Of a stretch of 64,000 nucleotides of DNA, positions 22,401 through 34,400 are shown in pieces. The notes below the pieces were generated by a model that did not search any database, was not told the origin of the DNA, and saw only the letters and a list, made by a program, of their open reading frames with translations. How positions within the stretch are numbered: the first letter of the stretch is position 1; every line of letters starts with the position of its first letter. Source of the DNA: Phalacrocorax aristotelis (taxonomy: Eukaryota; Chordata; Aves; Suliformes; Phalacrocoracidae); the NCBI RefSeq assembly GCF_949628215.1, contig NC_134280.1, forward strand, positions 248,001-312,000, read 5' to 3'. Both the position numbers and the translations under genes were made by a program.

Positions 22401-25400
22401 TAGTTTTCCTCCTTCCCTTTACTTGAATGCAGGTTCCTTAATTGCTGTGGAAATTATTAAGATTACGTAAGTAGTGCTTTTCAGATTCTTAGAGTGTTCC
22501 ATTGTAGGTATGTGTGTTTTATCTGCCCTTTTAATTCTATTTAAGGAAAAAGAGCGGTTAAAGCAAGAGAAACGTGATGAAAAAAGATTAAATAAAGAAC
22601 GTAAACTGGAACAGCGAAGGTTGGAATTAGAAATGGCAAAGGAGCTAAAGAAGCCTAACGAAGATATGTGCTTAGCAGACCAGAAGGTAATCATAATAAT
22701 GTAAACTTTTTTTCTTGTCCCTTGTTTCTGTATTTTGCCATTGTGACAATAACTTTATTTTTTTGCAGCCGCTCCCAAATTCAAGTTTTGGTCTAGAGAA
22801 TTTAATATCTATTTGAGATATATACAAATAAAGGATACTACAAACACTGAAGTAACATGTGTTTAGTTAATTAAAAGCATTTTGTTTAAAAGTGGCCTGC
22901 TTCCCCAAAAGCACTTGCAAGCTTGCTTCAAAAAAAACGAGTTATTTTTACAGCAGGAATATTTATTGTGTCTCAGTACACAGGCACTAGATAGAGATTT
23001 CCTCATATGTGCAACTATTCAAAGCTGTTACTAAAAAAAAAAAAAAATTTACTCTCCCAGTCTTCTGTGTTTTTAGTTTTTGTCCTTCAGGACTTGACAT
23101 ACCTCAGGTTCAAGCCCTCTCTGTTCCAGGGAAGTACCCTCCCTATGTCCCCCAAGTATTTTTGCACCACCTTTTATAGCATTTTAGCTCAGAATAGAGC
23201 CTGAGAGTGTCTCCTGGTTAAAAAGTAAGTATTTATTAATCTCTTGTCTCCTATAATATGTGAAAAGGTGAATGTGTTTCAGCTATATATAATAAATTCA
23301 CTGGACGGGATGGCAGGGGTGGGGGCAGCTTCTCTATAGCCTTTACCTTTTAGCACTGTCATGTTCTAGGACATAAGGAAGTATCAGCTGATTTCCCTAG
23401 CTAGTACCAAAAAAGGTTTCTTTTGAAATATACTACTGGATCTGTCATGGTTTTTCTTTACTTTTCAGCCTTTGCCAGAGTTGCCTCGCATCCCAGGCCT
23501 CGTTCTTGATGGAAGCACATTTTCAGATTGTCTCATGGTAGTGCAGTTCCTGCGTAACTTTGGTAAAGTTCTTGGCTTTGATGTGAATGTGGATGTCCCT
23601 TCCCTGAGCGTTCTTCAAGAGGGCTTGCTAAACATAGGGGACAGCACGGGAGAAGTACAAGACTTGCTTGTAAAGCTTGTCTCTGCCACTGTTTGTGATC
23701 CAGGACTTGTTACAGGATATAAGGTAAAGAAAAAGAAGGAAACAAACCACCCTGTAGTAAACACCCTATCTTCATTAATGCATTCTTCATAACGTATCTT
23801 TGACACCTCTCTGATTTGGATTCCCAATCTCTTTCGTAATTTTTCTCTTCGGTGTCACTGTTCTAATATTACTCAAAGACTTTCTGTGCCCTGTCAGCCT
23901 TCCCATTTTCCAGAAGTGCTATATTTCTGGGCATTTTCTCTACCCTCCTCTGTTTTTATTTGAACGTCTTGTAGGGCATTATCACATCTGTGGCCACGTC
24001 TTTTAACTCTTCCTCCTCCCACCAACCCCCTTTCATTCTTACCCTCATGTTATGCTCTCAGCGAAACTTGCCATTTCTTCCTCCGAAGTCTGCTCTCTAC
24101 ATCACTTCATCAAAACCCTGATTCATTCATGATTGTCTTCCTTATTATCCTTCTTTTTCAAGCCAACGTAGCTCTTTTCTATTCTAGAACTTCACGTAGC
24201 ATGATTGTACAAAACAATATTCATCAAGTTCCAGTTAGACCATGTCTTTTTTCATTTAACCTATTTCATTAATACTAATATTACCTCTGCTCCTAAAAAC
24301 TAAAAAGCATTCTAATTTGTTACTGTATTCAAGATTTGAATAGTTTTAAAGAAAAATCCTAATTAAAGTCCTTATGTAAAAATGTAAACAAACCTCACCT
24401 AACTGTTTTATAAACAATAATATAGCCTGCAGAGGAAAATAATATTTTTAAATGTGGTTGTTTGAAACATCTTTATTCTTTTTAGGCTAAAACTATTCTT
24501 GGGGAACACTTGCTGAATGTTGGTATCAATCGAGATAATGTGTCTGAGATTCTGCAGATATTCATGGAGGCTCACTGTGGGCAAACTGAGCTGACGGAGA
24601 GCTTGAAGACAAAAGCTTTTCAGGCACATACTCCAGCTCAGAAAGCATCAGTACTTGCTTTTCTTGTCAATGAGTTAGCATGCAGCAAAAGTGTAGTAAG
24701 GTAAGATTTTCCGCCAAGAAGTCTGTAAAAATAAAATTATATAAATGTTATAGTTAAAAAATGCTGTATATGCTGTGTTATGTTATAGGAGAGTTCCTGA
24801 TGTTCTTGCAATGTGAGCTGAAATTTGCTGTTACTGCTTCTAACCTTTATGTACTTATGATGGAAGAGTAGAACTTTTCCATGTTTGGTCCATAAGTTTG
24901 TTTTCAAAGCTTGCACCAAAATTTCACAGAGTAAAAGATGAGGGTTAATTACAAAAAAACTTACTAGGTATTCTAGGGAATGATTTAGAAGAGTCATATG
25001 AGGCCTTTGCAGTACTCTGTTTTCCCTTTTGTTTCTTTTTGTTTTTTAAGACCTCTTTTGTCTACATACTGTAACTAGGGTCATAAGCTGAGGTGGCACG
25101 CCTGGTTTGTCATGGTAGTAATTCAAGGAAGTGTGTACTTCATTTGTGGTCAGTAATGTATAACATTTCACAATTTTAAAAAAAATCTATGTTAAACAAC
25201 ATTTTAAAACCCAGCAATATGCAGTAAAAACTTAGGAAATGCCAGTCTTTGGGATACCTGTACCTCCCTGTACACACTTGCTGTGGTGAAGCCTTCTATC
25301 GCCTAAATGAGTGCTATTCTGTTTCCTGGTGAATTCTGCTGGTTTTGGTATATATATTGTGCTGCAAAAGTGAATCAGGATTGTATAGGGCAAGAAAGAA

Positions 25401-28400
25401 GGAGATGCTTCATATTTTCCAAAGCTGAAAAACAGCAGAAGTGGGCAGTGCAAGTGTGCTGTGCATGCACTGGGCAAGAGAGTTCATGGGTACTAATCAA
25501 GTTCATCATAGCAAAAAACTATCTTATTGCAGATGACCAACTTGTAAGTCAGATTTGTAGAAATGACCTTTCGTAACTTGAGTTTCTGTATTTTCATCAT
25601 ACAAACAACTATAACCTGCTCAAATGTTGAAGATGAGATGTCTTAGACGTGGGCTCGCGGATGGTCATTGTACTGAAACACTTTTTTTGGTTCTTCAATT
25701 TCTGCAGTGAAAAGTGAACGTTAGTTTGTAGATCCCAAGGGTCCTAGTTAGAATACCATAGATGTACCATTGCTAACTTTGTTTTCAGTGCAGGGCTAGG
25801 TGCTTTGTGGCAAATACGTCAGGAGGCTTGACATTGAATTAGAACTATGGAAAGAAACATGAGATTCTTTGAATGACATGCTTCTTACAGAAAGAAAGCT
25901 TACGTGATACTGTAAAAAAAGACTGCCTGACATAGGTGCAGCAGTAGGCTACATCAGCATTCCTCGTATTGGAATTTCCTAGCTTTAATATTACTTATTT
26001 TGAATTTTAAACGTATCTCCAAGATAGTTCTTTGAGACAAAGTATCTGTACACAAATGTTTGTCAGAAAAAGATATGTAAATTCACAGTTAATGGATTAT
26101 TTTGTCTTTGACAGTGAGATTGATAAAAACATTGATTATATGTCAAACTTAAGGAGAGATAAATGGATGGTTGAAGGCAAACTTCGGAAGTAAGTTTCGT
26201 TTCCTTAACTTTTACAATATATTGCTTTTTTGCGTTTGCTCAGATATGCTGCTATATAGGCAATTGGTTCTAAGGACGAAAATTAGCTGGTACAATTACA
26301 GGTTTACCAACATCTTAGTAACTGAACTGCTTAATTAAGATGGATGTGGATTTAGAATGGCTCGGCGCCAGTCTTTTACAATCTATTAAAGATGTATTAG
26401 ATTCAGAGGGTTAGTGTCCCTCAAAATTAGAGCACAGTCAAATCCATTTTGTGTTCTTTGGAAAAAGTAAAAAATTTTTATTGGAATATTTACAGGAGCT
26501 GTCAAATCTCTATTGACATTATCGAAGTTTATTTGGACCTACCAGAATTACCAGTGTTCATTCTGAAAGGTGTTTCAGGAAGACATGATTTTCGTACAAC
26601 AATTACCAATTGAATTCTGCTAATTTATATTATGTTATCTTAGTGTTTTCCATCTGTCAGTATTGCATTGTTCCCTATAGCTAGGGATCATACGTAGAAT
26701 GCAAACTCGGAGATATTTTTACATTTTTATTTAAGGTAAAATTGGGACTTTTTAAGGGTTGTCAGATTCATATCCACTGTTCTCCCATTCTACAAGACAA
26801 AATTCCATACAGCAAGCACAATGGCTCCAACTACCAGGAACCTAGAAGGCATAAAGTTCATGAATCACAGGGGGTAAAAATACATAGCCAGACTCTGCTT
26901 TCATTTTTTTTTTTCTTAGTCATCTTTACCTCTTGCTAGGAACAGTGAATCCTTTCTTAGTCCTTGCTTTAGGTACTTGTGTTTCTAATCTTATGTCTCC
27001 CTTTTTTCCCTTTAATATATCTCAGAAGGAAGAAGGAAAGAAGTAAAGAAGAAGGAGAAGAGGGAGGTAGAGGAAAAAATTAGACCAATAAAAACATTCT
27101 CTACTAATACTGCAGATCCTAGTCTGCACAGGGTTACTATATTTTATCTTTTAGTACAATCCAAATACCTTTTCCTGTCTTCATCTGTATCCCTTCTATG
27201 GGATATAGTTTAAAAAGTGTTTCTGAAGTTCTGATGTAGCCAACTGTGCATTAGTGGAATGGGACCCTTACCTGTCCTTGTCTCCTTATGGACTGCTTAG
27301 TCTTTCTCTCCCTCCATCAAACTGTAAGTACTTGTAGATGTAGGATCCTCCCTTTTCCTCATGATCTCTCTTTTCTTCCCTTTAAAATAGTGGGCATAAT
27401 ACCCTGAAGTCCCAAGCCCCTCTTGCTTTCTACAACCATTTCTCTATTTCTTGTGTTTTCCCCTCATGTGTGGATTTTGGGCCCCAGTAGTGCTGTCCAT
27501 ATTTTTGAGCGTAAGTATCATGTGACTGCTCAGAAATGTTGTTCTTCCACTTCTTTGAATTCCTGGACTTGGATTAATCTCTTTCATCTTTGGTTCAAAA
27601 TCTTTGGACTTTCCACTGTTTGTCTGATGAGCTCGAACAGGCTTTTTAGAAGAGCCTTCTTTGAGCAATTTTAAACAATGTTTTCTTCTTTATTATGTCA
27701 ATTGGTGTTTTCCGTAAACTCTTAGAACTGTTCTGGGGCTTCTCTGAAAAGAAATCTGTCCATTTCAGTCTTTTGTTTGGTCTTTTTTTCCTCTTTTGGG
27801 CTTCATTCTTATGCATGTTATCTTCCCCATCCATTTCAAAGCCTGGTCTAGTTTTTAAGCATCCCAATCCCAAACAGTTTTGTATAGGAATATCTTGTTT
27901 CTTGACTACTCGCCATGGGATCAATGGATGTGTACTCTTTTCATATGCATACAGAACTTTGCGTGACACTCAACACAAGCCAATTATGCATGGGAAGTGT
28001 ATGGTGGTAGAATAATGGATGCAGAGAAATGGATTTATTTCATCTCAGCCTGGTTTGCCAGTGTTTGTTGTTGTAAATCTTCCTACCACTATATCCGGAC
28101 TGTCTTGAAGTATATCCTACCATGATGAGAAAAGATTCTAACTGTATCAGATGTTTTCACTAGGTGATTTTTTTTTTTGTGCTTACATTGTCATTTTTTA
28201 TTAGATTAGCTCCTCAGCTGAGTATCGGGGGCGGGTGGGGGGGGAAATAATATGAAAACTTGTGTTTGTAAGATACAAAAAAGCAGCATTAAAATCCCAG
28301 GTTGGAAAAACGAATTATTGCCTAAAAGCCTATAGGGATGCTTTCCCCCGCCTCTCCCTACCCCCCCCAAGGATACTGAACACAGTTCCTGGATGTGGAC

Positions 28401-31400
28401 TGTTCCTGCTGGGCTGATGGTCAGTGGGAGGTTGCGTCTAATTCCTTCTCTATCACATTTAGATGTGAATCTTGATATCACAATTTTTGTAAAGGTGCCT
28501 GTCTCATACAATCAATTCGTTTTTCTTTGTGCTTTCTGTATCACAACTATAGTCGGAAGGCTGTCGCACCTGAGATGGTTCAGCTGTTTTTTAACTAGAT
28601 AATCATAATATCAGCATCTCCTTTTCCATTACATGTCTTCTCCTTGACTTCTCTTTTGTAGCTTGATAAGTATAAACGGGAATAAAAATGAAATATAGCT
28701 ACTTGAAGGATGGGGTACCATCTGTTTCCTCACAAGACTTGGAATACTGCAGAACAAGGTTTTTCACTACAACAATGTTCTTTTTAACATGCCAGTATTA
28801 CGGCATACTCCCTGTAAGTTAATTTCTTTCCAGTGAGGCCACCTCAACTGTAAATGATGATGGTATATTCAAAAGGAGTGTTATGTGAGGGGAGAAATTA
28901 TATCCTGAGTTTGGGTAGGAGGTGGTAATGCTGATTTAGGAAACTTCCATTTTTTGAAACCCAAGCTGAAATATGGTAAAAGTGCGAAGTTCAGAATTTC
29001 TTTGCTTTGCTACTACTTAATATGTATGTGCAAAAATTATGAGGAAGGCGTGAAAATTAAGTCAAAGGTGAATTTTCCTTCTATGACCTAGTAAACATTA
29101 CAGATTAGATCAGAGAAGGCTTAAGTCACGCATCTGATTATCTGATGGGCCACCCACTCTTTTTATAAGCCAATAGACTTGATAATTCTCTCAGCAGTTG
29201 CAGATGTGGTTTTGGTATATACCTGAAAGCGGGAAAGATGAAACAGTTTTCTGAGTGAAGTTTTTCTTGTCTTGGTGAGCCATGTGTCTAGGTAGCAGCA
29301 GGAAAATCATGCTACCTATTGGAATACCTGAACATTTTTAAAGTTATGCTCTCATTGGTTTCTGCCTCTATGCGACTTTGGATACAGACTGCTGCCTTCT
29401 TGTGCTTATGGTGCTATTAAAAGAGAGCATCTTTGATTCATTTCCATCCTTCTAACTTATAGTGTCATGCAGGCTTCCTTTAGTGCTTGACAGCATTACA
29501 TCTCTATTTTTGCTTTCAGCAAAAGTAGCTTTTTTTTGCTTCTTCTCGTTTCTTTTAGGTATATGAAAGAGGTTTGCTGGTTGTTGAACTTCTACCTGCC
29601 AGTTTTATTATTGAATTGTCTTCAAGATTATCTTAGTCTAATTTGTCTTTAAAATGGTCCAGTCACGGAGCAGTCTGTCCAATCATTGATTAGTGGCTTT
29701 CTTTGATAGTTAATTCCTGTGTATAGGCAGGAATTTCCAGTCCAGATGAAGAGGATTTGATGGTTTGAAGTTATCATCATAAAAAGAAAGGTTTTTTTCT
29801 AAAAACTTAATGGAAGCCTGAGTAGTACTGATACTCAGTGAGACTAAGGCTTTTTGCACCAGACCTGAAAATGTTACTTGCTTCCAAATTCACTGGAAGG
29901 CTTGAGATTTTTTTTTTTTAATAAGAAAATATTTAAAATTGCCAAAATAGCTAAAAATCCATTTGTACTGGGAAAAATAAAAGTGTAAAACTTTCTGAAT
30001 TCTCCAGTGGATTAACCACTGCATTAAAAAAAAAATAATAATCCCCCCCTCCCTGCCCTCTCTGCCCCAAAACACACAGAACCCCCAAATCCCAACTGTT
30101 TTTAAGCAAACAGAAGTCCCCTTGATGATTTCTTGCTAATGATCTTTTTAAAAAGTGCTGCTACCAATTGAGCAGTGACAGCTTCATTTAAATCTGTGCT
30201 GTTGAGGGCTGGCTTTGTTTATCAGCATTTTAGAAGGCTGATACATTTGTCAGTATGCTCAGAAGCCGGTACTTCTACACTACAACACTCATCATACTTT
30301 AGCCACTTGCTGTATGGAATATTGTTTTGTAGGATGGGAAGAGAGAGAAGTACGACAAGGAAAAATTACATACTGGTAATTGTGTTTGTCGTTACTGTTC
30401 TACTTTTCCCATCCTACCTTCTTCCAGTCATCTCTTACAAAATCTTTGTCTTTTCTGCACATGTTTATGAATCTCTTCTAAGTCAGTTACATTTTTGGTC
30501 TGCATTATAAGTGACTGGCTAGGCCTGGCTATTTACACCTCCTGTGATTCAGCATGTTTGCCTGCTAGCTCCCTGATAGGTGGAACTGTAATTTTTGCTG
30601 TGTGGAATCTTGTCTTATAGGGTTTTTATAGAAGAAGAAGGTCTACTACAACCATAATTACTGGTATGTAAGTTTCCCTTTTCTTTCATAAAAGGAAAAA
30701 TGAGAATTTGAGTAACCTCCTAGTAGTTTACGTGTCACCATTCCTGCAAAAGACAATTATCACTGGTCTTTACCAAGTGGATGGGCCGCCTATACTTAAC
30801 CCGGAAAAGGAACATGTAAAAATATATACGTTTGACAAATAGCTAAGATTTCTCAGAAAGGAAAGCATGTCCTAGGGAAAAAAAATCAGCCAAAGGATTA
30901 AAGTCAAATAATATATAATTAATTAAAAATGCATAAAATCTGAAATGGGGAAAAAAAATTAAACCAACCTTGCTGTTGCCATGCAAATGTAGTTTTGTAC
31001 TTCCAACTGTGGATTCTTCCCTTTTTTCTCCCCCCTCAGACACAGGTATTTTATGATCATATTCTTAAATGCATAAAACAAAAGATGAGGAAGTTGAAAT
31101 GATTCTTTCTTCTAATTGTCTTTCCTGACTTTTCAAAATCCCTCTTGTGTTTCATTTCCTCTGAAGAGTTACGCATTAATACTCACCTGGGTGAAACAGA
31201 AACTCTGTTCAGAACTGAGTAAGAGGCTTAAGGGGTGTTATAACTCACCTGAATTTTTTTTTTTGACTAATGGCAATAAATATTGAGAAAATACAATGTC
31301 ATATTAGAACAGAAAAGCTAATTTGAATCTAAAATGTATGATTTACCTTTCTTCCTATGTGTTTGAAAGTATATTTCTGCTACAGATATACTCCGTAATT

Positions 31401-34400
31401 TTACTCCTTGTCATGTGTTTCAAGGCTTAGAATCATTCATGCCAAGAAAACTGGCAAAAGAGATGCTACAGGAGGTGGTGACGTGGGAGAGGAACAGCAC
31501 TCTTTGGAAACACCAACACCAGGCCGCAAACGCAGACGAAAGGGGGGGGACAGTGATTACGATGATGATGATGATGATGACAGTGATGATCAGGCAGATG
31601 AGGATGATGAGGATGAAGAGGACAAAGAAGATAAAAAAGGAAAGAAGGCAGAAGTTTGTGAGGATGAGGTGGGGAATTTTAAGTATAGTGAAACTTAATT
31701 TAAGTTAAAGCTTGTTTTCCTTCTGTTTCTCTGCAATATGGCACTGCTTCCCCAAAGTCTCACAGTAAAAAGGAAGGAAGAGTAACTTACCTCTAAATTT
31801 TAACATTTTTGGAATAAGTTTATTTTCCAGAGTACGTTTTTCTTTTTTTGGTAGCTATTACAGTATAGGTTGGTGATGTGTTGTTTGGTTTTTTGGGGTT
31901 GGTTGATTGGTTGTTTTTCGTTTGGGGCCCCCCCTCCCCCCACTTACTTGTTTTGACTTAGTGCTTGTTCCTCTGAAATTCTGAAAGATTGTACCACATC
32001 CAGAGAATGGCAGCTTTGTTAGCAGATGAGCATAATTTTGGTTTTCTCTTAGAGGAGAATAAAGGACATTTATTAATGAACAAAATTATAAAGAAGTGTA
32101 AAGTTACATTTAACATCATCTACTATAAAGCATGCCTGTGACCTTCTTTTGTATTTTTTCATTACTTTTCTAGGGTAGTAACTGCCTGACTATATTTGAT
32201 CACAAGATGATTAATTTTCCTAGTCAATATCAGCAAGATACAGGAAGGATCACTGAAACATTTTTAGCTTGTTGAGCTGAATTGTGCCTACAGTAGTCAA
32301 AAGATTTTTTTTTTTTTTTAATAGAAGGGCCACAGACCTGATAGATTCACTGTAGAACTCTAGAATTCTCTACTGGATGAAACCTGATAAAAGAGACAAG
32401 CATTACTGAATGCTGCACTTTAGTGCACTAGGTGTTGCACTGTTTGCCAGAAAATGACCATTTATGCAAGGTTATCAAAGTTCAAAGTAAGGTTTTATGG
32501 GTGCTGTGGATATGGCCACTTGAACAATGGATGAGCACAACATGATGCGTGAACTCAAATCTTTGCAAACACTCATTAGAAACCCAACTAGTTTCTAGGG
32601 CAGGAACAGACCTTTGTGCTATTATTCTGGATTTATTTCAAGTACTATAGTGTGTATGAATTTAAGAGAATACCTTAGAGGCATAGCATGAAGTTCTTAG
32701 AAATTAATACTTCAGAATTAAAAACAAGTAATATTTACGTATTTGATCTTATATCTGTCCCTTAATCTTTTCCCCTTTAGTACAATCTCATATTTTGGTG
32801 CACTGGGCAGTTCATAGACAAAAGTCCTGTAACTTCTGTAGAGAGATTAATTTTCTGATATATCAGAAGTCCTACTGCATTCACGCTATGTGTGGTATTT
32901 CAGAAGGCTTCACTCTGGTACACTTTCACAGAGCCAAGAAGTACAAAACCAGTACCTTATCGTGCAGGTGACTGGGAGCTCCTAGGACATTGGCTGTATT
33001 CTTTTGGAAACTTATTCTTATCCCCCAAAGACTTTCTTGAACTTAATTGAAACTCTCTTTATGGAAATGACTGTCATTTTTAAACTGTGTCAAGAAGAAG
33101 GCAACCGTAGACTTAATCATGGGTGCATTCCTCTTCAGAAAATCAGCAAGATTAATACTGGAAATTTTATAGCAAACTCCGCAATTTCTTGTAGACATGG
33201 AAATAAAATGGAAGCGTGCACTGATCAAAGATTGATTGATAAGATTTTGACAGATTCCATTATTTCATACATGAAACACTTAGAAATGAATTGGAATATC
33301 CAAAAAGCTTCATAGAAGCTAAGTTTGAATCCTGTAGTCTTTAGTGTTTATGCACAAACTGAATTATTTCTTCCAGTAAAAGACTGTTTTCAGCGAATAT
33401 TTGGCCTCAAGGTGTCTCCTTCATATGCATCTGGGATGGTTTGGAAAGGTTCAAAATACACCTTTTTCCTGTTACATTGTTCCTAGTCAAATATAATGAA
33501 GAAGCACAAAATTTTAACTTTTTTACCTTAGAATTTGCCTCTCATTTTCTGTTAAATCTTTTTACTGTAATATTAGTAAGATGTAGTATGATTTTCATCC
33601 TGAAATAAATTCAGTGTGACAGTATATTTGGTGATTATAGGACGATGGCGACCAGGCAGCAAGTGTTGAAGAACTAGAGAAGCAGATTGAAAAACTGACA
33701 AAGGTGAGAGGTTGTTTATCTTTGTTATACTACAAATTTGATCACTGGGTGCCATGAGTTAGAATGTTAACCATCATTTTCAGTGCTCCAACTTAATATA
33801 AATTGAAATAAGGATCAGCTTTTGTTTCATGAAAATACAAATGATGCTACTGTCCATGACACCTGAATTGTGAGTTTAGTCTAGCAGCATGAAGTCGGTA
33901 TGACTCAAAAGACAGTTAGAAAGCTGTTGATAGTATTCTGATCTCAGAATAAAAAGTAATATAATTTTTATCCAGACCTAATTGATAGACTTATTTACTG
34001 ACCTTAGAAAGTGACAGTAAATTTTGTGTACAAGAAGCAATGACTTTCCGTTATACAAATGACTGCAGTTCTCATTCCTGCCTGCAGTTGGCTAATTTGT
34101 GCAACTGTGTTCCAAGTCAATAGAGAGCTGTCTTTGCTTCAGATTTTGAAAGAATAAACAATGGAATAGGAAGAGAAACATAAATGAGAGAGAGTGCTGT
34201 AGATATGGGTATTCATGGCCCATGTTTTTATTCTTCATATGAGAAAATTTGTTGTTTAAGACTTCGCCTCTTGGCTTCTCTTATGTTCCAAATTGCAGTA
34301 AATGAGCAGTCCAGAACTTCACCTGACTTGCAGCAGTGTCAATTTGGCAGGGCAAGAATTGAATGAACAAACTGAAATTCCTGTTGGCCCCCCTCAGAGA

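Larger units (their letters stand above)
15801..22545 (+). other. BAZ2B: BAZ2B intron 8, 6.7 kb
   Basis: The contents I can name are a CR1 3' fragment (about 15909-16160, plus), a 2.3 kb decayed CR1 (about 17870-20220, plus), a diverged CR1 (about 20490-20640, minus) and a CA/TG-rich stretch near 21,615-21,660. Between 16,160 and 17,870 and between 20,640 and 22,545 I see AT-rich sequence with no recognisable element. Confidence 0.75.

Noticed and set aside
27695..28015. 106-codon open stretch in BAZ2B intron 12
   Set aside because: No recognisable domain, hydrophobic low-information peptide, and no splice sites placing it in BAZ2B.
28850..28910. ATGATGA followed by CTGA, another C/D box-like pair
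   Set aside because: Spacing is only about 50 bases and the ends do not pair.
31415..31708. Second frame through the acidic exon (Met/Arg-rich peptide)
   Set aside because: Out-of-frame reading of the GAT/GAA repeats; the other frame matches BAZ2B.
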